A stretch of DNA of 7,191 bases, taken from contig JARFQM010000328.1 of NCBI GenBank assembly GCA_029287755.1, positions 1-7,191 of the forward strand. The letters run 5' to 3'. Of this stretch, positions 1 through 4,087 are shown piece by piece (position 1 is the stretch's first letter; every line of letters starts with the position of its first letter). The position numbers and the translations under genes were made by a program. This DNA comes from Desulfofustis sp. (lineage in GTDB: Bacteria; Desulfobacterota; Desulfobulbia; Desulfobulbales; Desulfocapsaceae). Under the pieces are notes generated by a model. That model was given only the letters and a program-made list of their open reading frames with translations, was not told the origin of the DNA and did not search any database.

Positions 1-901
1 AAGGTGTGGCGATATTGTGGGCCCTGCCGTGGGTGGAGACGTAGCCCACCAATCCATCCACTTCGGTGGGTTTGTGCTGTTCCAGATCCTGCAGCATCGA
101 GGGCCGATGATCATAGGTTGCCGGGATGAGCGTCTCATAGAAGAAGCTCTTGTACCGGTCCCCGTTCTGCCAGGGCAGCCGGGCCCCGATGGCACTGACC
201 ACCGCAAACGTTTCGTCGATTACGGCATCCATGATGGCTCTGGTCTCAGGGGCGTCGGCCAGGGTGCCGTAACTCACCCCGAGAACGGCGCCGAGCGGAT
301 TTAAGGCGCAATTGTAGAGCAGTTTGGCGAACAGCGATTGGTGGACGTCCTCGACGGCGATACAGGGCAGGCCGGCCTGGGCGATCGCCTTGGCGATTGA
401 CGAGGCCGGTTCGGGAATTGTACCGCCGATGCCGGCGCCGAGGTGCACATCGTCGGCAGACACGGTGATGCGTACCTGGGCCGGACGGGCTATTTCGAAT
501 CCGGTGATGACCCGGGAGCCGAAGCTCCTCTCGGCCCCGAACACCTCAATCAGCTGCTCGATGTTGCCGCACCCGTTTTGCATGGAAACCACGGGACAGT
601 GACAGTTCTGCAGCGTGGCCAGATCCTGAACCGCGGTCCGGGTGTTGTAGGATTTGGTGGTGAGCAGAATGGCGTCGTAGCGACTCCCCTCAGTGCCGGT
701 AATCGAGGTGGTCAGTGACAGAGCGTCGGCCTCGACGTGAAAGTCGCCGAAGATGCCGGTCACCGACAGACCGTCGGTCTTGATTGGTTGGACGAATCGT
801 TCCCGCAGCACCAGCGTAACCTGGTGACCGTTGCTGGCCAGCATGCAGCCGAGAGCTTGCCCGAGAGCGCCGGCACCGTAGATGAGAAAGTTGCTGATCA
901 T
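1..901 (-). CDS. panE: Ketopantoate reductase family protein (2-dehydropantoate 2-reductase), C-terminus cut by window edge
   Basis: Reading the minus strand from the ATG at 901 gives 300 residues in one open frame without a stop up to the left edge. Family members are usually about 300-315 residues, so only the last few are missing. Seen: an N-terminal Rossmann fold with GAGALG (residues 9-14), a TTKSYNT segment (81-87) where the family has its NADP-binding loop, the KLLYNCALNPL segment (193-203) holding the expected catalytic lysine (K193) and substrate-binding asparagines, and a C-terminal SMLQDLE plus PTEVD signature (268-274, 278-282). The family reduces 2-dehydropantoate to pantoate with NADPH in the cytoplasm, on the route to pantothenate and CoA. 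A GAGG sequence at 914-917, inside the end of the preceding gene, can serve as ribosome binding site although 12 nt away. The gene lies 9 nt behind the 72-residue ORF, so it is probably in the same operon. No other pantothenate gene is visible, and a paralogous reductase acting on another 2-oxoacid cannot be excluded. Confidence 0.9.
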   Translation of the reverse strand, partial: MISNFLIYGAGALGQALGCMLASNGHQVTLVLRERFVQPIKTDGLSVTGIFGDFHVEADALSLTTSITGTEGSRYDAILLTTKSYNTRTAVQDLATLQNCHCPVVSMQNGCGNIEQLIEVFGAERSFGSRVITGFEIARPAQVRITVSADDVHLGAGIGGTIPEPASSIAKAIAQAGLPCIAVEDVHQSLFAKLLYNCALNPLGAVLGVSYGTLADAPETRAIMDAVIDETFAVVSAIGARLPWQNGDRYKSFFYETLIPATYDHRPSMLQDLEQHKPTEVDGLVGYVSTHGRAHNIATP

Positions 902-910
902 GGACAGGGA

Positions 911-1129
911 CTACCTCTTCGTTTGTGACAGACGCTGCAGCCGTCGTGGAAGTTTGTGATCATAGTGCTCCTCCAGAAAGCGATGGATCGACTCGAGACA
1001 GTCCCGGCGGCCGGCGAGGTGCTGCCGCTGGCTGTCGGAAAGCTGCGGGGCCTCCTCGATGGTGGTGGCGATGTCAGCCGTTCGCGCAGCGAGAACTTTA
1101 TAGAGATCGAGAAGATAGGTGTAAGACAT
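911..1129 (-). CDS. Small conserved-type hypothetical protein, 72 aa
   Basis: A 72-residue ORF beginning MSYTYLLDLYKVLAART and ending in a basic tail (KLPRRLQRLSQTKR). No signal peptide or membrane segment is visible. The composition suggests two amphipathic helices separated by a short polar turn around residues 28-34. It lines up by eye over most of its length with the 66-residue protein encoded just upstream: both have Y at position 5, an A-R/K pair near residue 15, a Q followed by G in the middle and an L..(F/Y)L..H.D pattern near the end. The stop codon is 9 nt from the ketopantoate reductase start and the last codons carry that gene's possible GAGG site, which supports a shared transcript. 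The ATG itself has no clear Shine-Dalgarno. I cannot assign a function. Its conserved spacing and its resemblance to the neighbour are the main grounds for calling it real. Confidence 0.62.
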   Translation of the reverse strand: MSYTYLLDLYKVLAARTADIATTIEEAPQLSDSQRQHLAGRRDCLESIHRFLEEHYDHKLPRRLQRLSQTKR

Positions 1130-1171
1130 GACGAGGGTGAATCGGGGTTTTAAATTCGCTTACGGAGTGCG

Positions 1172-1372
1172 TCACTGATAATAAACAAAATTCTGCAGAT
1201 CTACATGCGCTTTGAGATAGGTGCGCAGCCAGGCCAGCTCTTCGAGTTGGCCCTGCCAATAGGACTGCTTCGGCTCATTTCCGGCGTGCTCGGCTGCGGC
1301 CAACCGTTGGCTGGCCTTCTCTATCTTCGCGGTAATGAAATCGTGAAATTGAACGGAGTATTCATTGGGCAT
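1172..1372 (-). CDS. Small hypothetical protein, 66 aa, likely paralogue of the next gene
   Basis: A 66-residue ORF, MPNEYSVQFHDFITAKIE at the N-terminus and HVDLQNFVYYQ at the C-terminus, predicted by eye to be mostly helical (a helix around 5-28, a G-N-E-P turn around 31-34, a second helix around 36-56). There is no signal peptide, membrane segment, cysteine or metal motif. A purine stretch AGGA lies about 10 nt before the ATG. The gene starts the small minus-strand cluster and is 42 nt from the 72-residue ORF, to which it seems distantly related. A GATAAT hexamer at 1396-1401 could be a -10 element for the cluster, but its -35 partner is poor. Function unknown. The pair may have arisen by tandem duplication. 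Confidence 0.6.
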   Translation of the reverse strand: MPNEYSVQFHDFITAKIEKASQRLAAAEHAGNEPKQSYWQGQLEELAWLRTYLKAHVDLQNFVYYQ

Positions 1373-1421
1373 CGGATTCGGTCCTGGTTTGCATCATTAT
1401 CTGCCGCATCGACTATTCCAG

Positions 1422-1560
1422 ACATAGCGACATGAGTTCAATCCATCCCATCATGCAGCGCTGCTTGCTGTGGTGGTTGCCCACAGCGCTACCAGGCTGC
1501 TCCGCCGGCTCTTCGCTCGCGCCTTGCCCGGCCGGGTGCCTTGAACTCATGTCGTTATGT
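1422..1560. repeat. 139-bp element bounded by 20-bp inverted repeats (MITE- or REP-like)
   Basis: Positions 1422-1441 and 1541-1560 are inverted copies of each other with 19 of 20 positions matching; the core reads GACATGAGTTCAA on one side and TTGAACTCATGTC on the other. The 99 bp between them are GC-rich and contain further self-complementary stretches: GCTGTGG/CCACAGC with a 7-nt loop (1467-1487) and the palindrome CCCGGCCGGG (1527-1536). The flanks are more AT-rich. No ORF of note and no transposase lies inside, and I find no convincing target-site duplication. The layout fits a non-autonomous miniature element or a REP/BIME-type extragenic repeat. A large stem-loop in the untranslated RNA is the alternative. 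Confidence 0.55.
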
Positions 1561-1606
1561 ATACTTAGTTGATTTTAAAAAATCCAGGCTGAACCGAAGA
1601 TTAGGC

Positions 1607-1646
1607 GCGCTTCACCCTGCCGTCAAATGCCGGCAGGGTGAAGCGC
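1607..1646. terminator. Perfect 16-bp stem-loop after the 45-aa gene, probable terminator or RNA-stabilising hairpin
   Basis: GCGCTTCACCCTGCCG (1607-1622) is exactly complementary to 1631-1646, with an 8-nt loop. It begins 20 nt past the stop codon of the minus-strand 45-residue gene, the usual position of a transcription end. No T-run follows directly on either strand; on the minus strand the first T6 run comes about 25-30 nt later. It could therefore be a 3' stabilising hairpin or a factor-assisted terminator rather than a classic intrinsic one. Confidence 0.55.
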
Positions 1647-1666
1647 ATGGTCCCGATAGGGATCGA

Positions 1667-1804
1667 TCAGGATTTGTTTTTTGACGGTTGCTTTCTGGCT
1701 GGCTTTTTGTAACGCAGACATTTTCTCAGGATTGCCTGAAAGGTATCCCAGTCTCTGGTGGTCAGCGCGCCGTTTTTGGCAAAGGTGATTTCGGTGTTGT
1801 GCAT
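1667..1804 (-). CDS. Orphan 45-aa protein under a cobalamin riboswitch
   Basis: Starting at the ATG at 1804, the frame gives 45 residues: MHNTEITFAKNGALTTRDW, then a short middle with one cysteine (KCLRYKK) and a basic tail rich in K, R, P, S and N. This start is chosen because a textbook Shine-Dalgarno, AAGGAGG (1810-1816), sits 5 nt ahead of it; longer readings of the same frame would run back through the terminator. No membrane segment, signal peptide or metal-binding motif is visible. The first half could form a strand and a helix, and the tail looks suited to binding nucleic acid or another polyanion (inference). It is the first and apparently only gene after the riboswitch and its terminator, so cobalamin presumably lowers its expression. 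I do not recognise the family. It might be a small cobalamin-regulon protein, a remnant of a longer gene, or a leader-type peptide. Confidence 0.65.
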   Translation of the reverse strand: MHNTEITFAKNGALTTRDWDTFQAILRKCLRYKKPARKQPSKNKS

Positions 1805-1809
1805 GACTT

Positions 1810-1816
1810 CCTCCTT
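1810..1816 (-). promoter_or_regulatory. Strong ribosome binding site deciding the start of the 45-aa gene
   Basis: AAGGAGG on the minus strand with a 5-nt spacer to the ATG at 1804. It is the best Shine-Dalgarno on the left half of the window and lies downstream of the riboswitch terminator, which argues that the transcript released from termination is meant to be translated. Confidence 0.75.
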
Positions 1817-1842
1817 GGCTTCCGGGGAGGCCGGGGGCCATG

Positions 1843-1882
1843 AAAAAGGGCCCCCGGACCATGATTGGTCTGGGGGCCCTTT
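1843..1882 (-). terminator. Intrinsic terminator acting as riboswitch expression platform
   Basis: On the minus strand, 1882-1866 pairs with 1861-1845 to form a 17-bp stem with a single G-U pair and a 4-nt loop, very GC-rich in its middle (GGGCCCCC/GGGGGCCC), followed directly by five U (1847-1843). It lies between the cobalamin aptamer and the 45-residue gene. The 3' strand of aptamer helix P1 (CUGGGG, 1943-1938) is complementary to CCCCAG (1875-1870) in the 5' arm of this terminator. A simple switch is therefore possible: P1 formed with ligand leaves the terminator free, and P1 open blocks it. The switch mechanism is inferred. Confidence 0.82.
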
Positions 1883-1937
1883 CACCTCAGACGGGTTCCG
1901 CCCAATCCCTGATCCGCGGGGATTGATCGGACTGCTT

Positions 1938-2105
1938 CCCCAGGCAGGTCTTCTGACTTCCGGATCGTCCCGTGCATCGCGCCTTCCCAATCAAAGATCA
2001 GTGGCGGTGCCTGGTCGGCACTGGCGATGCAGGTCCCCGGTCACAGCGGCGGGCCCGTTCCCGATTTGCACGGGATTCCCTTTTACGTCCAACGGACACC
2101 TGGGT
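1938..2105 (-). promoter_or_regulatory. Cobalamin (AdoCbl-type) riboswitch aptamer
   Basis: On the minus strand the conserved blocks of the cobalamin riboswitch appear in the right order: AAAAGGGAA (2084-2076), a GTGCAAATC block, GCCGCTGTGA (2050-2041), GCCACTG (2005-1999), GGGAAGGC (1988-1981) and the B12 box GAAGTCAGAAGACCTGCC (1960-1943). A closing helix P1 can form between CCCAGG (2104-2099) and CCTGGG (1944-1939). This RNA class binds adenosylcobalamin or related cobalamins and usually represses genes for cobalamin synthesis, uptake or B12-independent isoenzymes. Here it is followed by an intrinsic terminator and a 45-residue ORF rather than any known cobalamin gene. Confidence 0.95.
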
Positions 2106-2111
2106 AGTCGA

Positions 2112-2140
2112 TTTGTATCTTGAATAGACGGGCCTGTCAA
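2112..2140 (-). promoter_or_regulatory. Sigma70-type promoter of the riboswitch transcript
   Basis: A perfect -35 TTGACA (2140-2135) is separated by exactly 17 bp from TACAAA (2117-2112), which matches four of six positions of the -10 consensus. Transcription would begin about 2105, right at the 5' end of the aptamer's closing helix. This agreement with the riboswitch boundary supports the call. Confidence 0.7.
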
Positions 2141-2273
2141 CAGACAACTGCTATCCTCCTGGTGACCGCTCTATCAGTGACGGGTTTGAGCGGCAGAATG
2201 CCGGGGAGGCAACGCGCCTGACACTGGCTAACGACAATATTTTTGGCGCAGATGATAGAGGATGATCAGGAAA

Positions 2274-3158
2274 TTAGTCAGCCCTCTTGCCACCGCTGTA
2301 GGTTGCCAGGAAAATCCCTGCGAACACCAGAGAGATGCCCTGCAGGTGAAATAGTTCTATCGACTCACCCAGGAACATGATTGCCATTATCGAGCTGAAC
2401 ACCGGCATCAGGTGGATGAAGACGCCGGCCCGGTTGGCGCCGATATCTCGCACCGCACGGTTCCAGAAAATAAAGGCAAGCAACGACGGAAAGATTGCCA
2501 CGTAGACAATGGTCGTCAGCGTCGGTAGATTGGCTGTCAGCCCATAGCCCATGGCCAGTTCCAGAAAATAGAACGGCAGGATGCCTATTACGCCGGCGAT
2601 CATGATCCCGAGCAGGTAGGAGAAGGGGTGCAGCTCCTCGGGAAAGCGTTTTAGATTCACTGAATACAGGGCCCAGAACAGCCCGGCACAGAGCACCAGC
2701 AAATCGCCTTGGTTGAAGTCCAGTTCGACCAGCGAACCGAGCTTGCCGCCGACTATGATCAGGACCACGCCCGACAGCGAGACAAGGATGCCCGCCCATT
2801 GCCTCAGTCTCAGCGGTTCCTTGTTGATGAATAGCGAGCAGAGGGCAATCAGGATCGGGACGCAGGAGTTAATCAACACCGCATTGACCGCGGTGGTGGA
2901 TTGAACGGCCAGGTAAATCAGGGAATTAAAGCCGGTGACTCCGAGCAGTCCCTGGATGATGATGAATCTGCGTTCGCGGTAGACGATGCCGCGCTGGCCC
3001 AGGAAGGTACGCCAGCTGAAAGCCAGCATGATTGCCAGCGCCAGCGCCCAGCGCCAGAATGACAGGGCCAGCGGCGGAATGTCGGCGTGCATTCCTCGGC
3101 TGAGCACGAAGTTGCCCGACCAGAAAAGAGTGGTGAGAACGAGCAGAAGATACGGCAT
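2274..3158 (-). CDS. EamA/DMT-superfamily permease (putative metabolite exporter)
   Basis: A 294-residue membrane protein of the usual length for the ten-helix drug/metabolite transporter family. Hydrophobic segments fall at about 2-20, 31-48, 65-85, 92-111, 119-137, 151-168, 180-199, 212-232, 244-263 and 271-288, arranged as two EamA repeats. Typical marks are the FWSGNFVLSR start of repeat 1, the GALYFLAL-like segment as NSLIYLAV (78-85), a KEPL loop after helix 4 (113-116), FWALYSV opening repeat 2 (161-167) and FLGESIEL after helix 9 (262-269). Such inner-membrane carriers export or exchange amino acids, nucleobases or other small metabolites; the substrate cannot be read from sequence. 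The ATG has only a weak upstream GAG. The gene is 104 nt downstream of the 191-residue ORF on the same strand and could be read with it. No clear terminator separates its end from the riboswitch promoter. Confidence 0.9.
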   Translation of the reverse strand: MPYLLLVLTTLFWSGNFVLSRGMHADIPPLALSFWRWALALAIMLAFSWRTFLGQRGIVYRERRFIIIQGLLGVTGFNSLIYLAVQSTTAVNAVLINSCVPILIALCSLFINKEPLRLRQWAGILVSLSGVVLIIVGGKLGSLVELDFNQGDLLVLCAGLFWALYSVNLKRFPEELHPFSYLLGIMIAGVIGILPFYFLELAMGYGLTANLPTLTTIVYVAIFPSLLAFIFWNRAVRDIGANRAGVFIHLMPVFSSIMAIMFLGESIELFHLQGISLVFAGIFLATYSGGKRAD

Positions 3159-3262
3159 TGGGTGCCGCTCAGAAATGCCGCAGGTTAGGTTGAATACAAG
3201 CGTTCAGGCGTCGATTTTCGTGAACGAAGCAACAGATCCAGCTGGGCAGCTTTCCCGGGTTG

Positions 3263-3838
3263 TTACTCATAGTCGCTCAGGGTGCAGGACTCTATATGAT
3301 TGCTGGAGAGACCTATGAAACTATTGCCCAGATCAATCTCGAACCTTTCCCATTTATCACCTGTCCGGAGCACCTCGTACACTCTTACCTCGGTCAGTGC
3401 GAAGTAACGCTGCTTGGTCTTGTTTTTAAAAAGGCCGTGGAAGGTCCCGAAGATAAAGAAAAAAGAATCGCCTCTCATCTCGGTGATAATCTTGGCCTTG
3501 GCACGCTCATCTTTGGCTTTGGCTGAAAGGGTCTGGGCCCTCATTTTTTCTGCGGAACTGCCGGATTCCACGAGTCGATCAGTAAAGAAGATGATATCCG
3601 AGAGACGGACTTGAAGCTTTTTGAAGGACGTGAGTTTGTCTGCACCGTGTACGGAGACATCAACGTCATACATCAGTATCGCGTCATCAAAGCTTTTCTC
3701 GGCAGGATTCTTCCAGTAGATGGTGGAACTGTTTAGCTGGTCGATGGTGCGAATGCCGTCGTTTTTCAGATCAACCTTGCCAGTGTATTTTTTGTTCGGA
3801 GTGAAAAGAATGATTTCCCTCTGGATGGACTCCTGCAT
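3263..3838 (-). CDS. Hypothetical protein, 191 aa, with charged linker
   Basis: The ATG at 3838 is chosen over the upstream ATG at 3922 because AGGAGG (3844-3849) stands 5 nt before it and the upstream ATG has only an A-rich leader. The protein would be 191 residues (219 from the upstream start). Residues 1-90 look beta-rich, with ILFTPNKKYTGKVDL (10-24), a RTIDQLN motif (30-36) and DDAILMYDVDVSV (51-63). A highly charged Ala/Lys stretch (95-122, SAEKMRA...AKDERAKAK) follows. Residues 123-191 again look beta-rich and contain FFFIFGTFHGLF (126-137). There is no signal peptide, membrane helix or catalytic motif. The first part, with short strands around RTIDQLN, resembles small beta-barrel domains of uncharacterised families (weak impression). 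Two similar domains joined by a coiled linker is a possible reading. Function unknown; likely cytoplasmic. Confidence 0.72.
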   Translation of the reverse strand: MQESIQREIILFTPNKKYTGKVDLKNDGIRTIDQLNSSTIYWKNPAEKSFDDAILMYDVDVSVHGADKLTSFKKLQVRLSDIIFFTDRLVESGSSAEKMRAQTLSAKAKDERAKAKIITEMRGDSFFFIFGTFHGLFKNKTKQRYFALTEVRVYEVLRTGDKWERFEIDLGNSFIGLSSNHIESCTLSDYE

Positions 3839-3843
3839 ATCCC

Positions 3844-3849
3844 CCTCCT
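3844..3849 (-). promoter_or_regulatory. Strong Shine-Dalgarno fixing the start of the 191-aa gene
   Basis: AGGAGG inside a longer purine run on the minus strand, 5 nt before the ATG at 3838. It makes the longer frame from 3922 unlikely to be the translated form, and so places the inverted repeat at 3879-3899 in untranslated upstream DNA. Confidence 0.7.
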
Positions 3850-3878
3850 TTATGAGTATTGTGGCCCGGTGAGACCGA

Positions 3879-3899
3879 AATATCTTAGAAACAGATATT
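3879..3899. promoter_or_regulatory. 7-7-7 inverted repeat upstream of the 191-aa gene, candidate operator
   Basis: AATATCT and AGATATT are exact inverted copies separated by 7 bp, centred about 50 bp before the ATG at 3838. The spacing of about one and a half helical turns between arm centres fits a dimeric regulator, and the AT-rich stretch also offers -10-like sequence (TAAGATATT on the minus strand). No -35 partner is clear. Confidence 0.35.
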
Positions 3900-3984
3900 A
3901 CCTCGAATTTGGCGGATGTCATCTTTTTTCAAGCTGATCGATAGCTTAGACCATATTTTGTGCATCTGCAAATAAAGGCTGAAT

Positions 3985-4014
3985 TTGTCAGCAAGATGGT
4001 GTACTTATTGTAAT
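3985..4014 (+). promoter_or_regulatory. Promoter of the CoA-disulfide reductase gene
   Basis: TTGTCA (3985-3990) and TGTAAT (4009-4014) each match five of six consensus positions and are 18 bp apart. They lie about 75 bp before the chosen start codon. The -10 element is contained in the palindrome at 4002-4019. Confidence 0.55.
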
Positions 4015-4019
4015 AAGTA
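4002..4019. promoter_or_regulatory. 8-2-8 palindrome overlapping the -10 element, candidate repressor operator
   Basis: TACTTATT-GT-AATAAGTA is a perfect inverted repeat with a 2-bp centre. A dimeric repressor bound there would cover the -10 region and block transcription. AT-rich operators of this size are common for ArsR-, TetR- and MarR-type regulators, and sulfur-sensing ArsR-type repressors are known to control persulfide genes elsewhere. No regulator gene is next to it, so its binder is unknown. Confidence 0.5.
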
Positions 4020-4087
4020 ACAAAAATTGTAGTACCCGGGAATACGCCGGGATGCTGCAGGGATCAACCCGCTACCAGGCGAGCACC

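Noticed and set aside
17..718. Several plus-strand ORFs of about 90 residues across the left end
   Set aside because: They are antisense to the continuous, motif-bearing ketopantoate reductase frame on the minus strand and have no ribosome binding sites or recognisable domains.
1422..1560. Integron attC site
   Set aside because: The ends lack the RYYYAAC and GTTRRRY core sites, and no cassette array or integrase is present.
1623..1990. Longer minus-strand frames (79 and 107 residues) covering the small gene and riboswitch
   Set aside because: The 107-residue frame includes the 45-residue gene but would be translated from inside the aptamer and through the terminator; the strong Shine-Dalgarno supports the start at 1804. 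The 79-residue frame is shifted and crosses the terminator and hairpin.
1758..2123. Plus-strand ORF of 121 residues
   Set aside because: It is the antisense of the riboswitch and terminator and its codons are dictated by the RNA structure.
3159..3262. Possible terminator between the 191-aa gene and the permease (AGCTG/CAGCT and CGTTCA/TGAACG)
   Set aside because: Stems of 5-6 bp without a T-run are too weak to call; I see nothing else firm in this gap.
3922..3950. AAGCT-N7-AGCTT inverted repeat between the divergent genes
   Set aside because: Five-base arms are expected by chance at this rate and it does not fit a promoter element.
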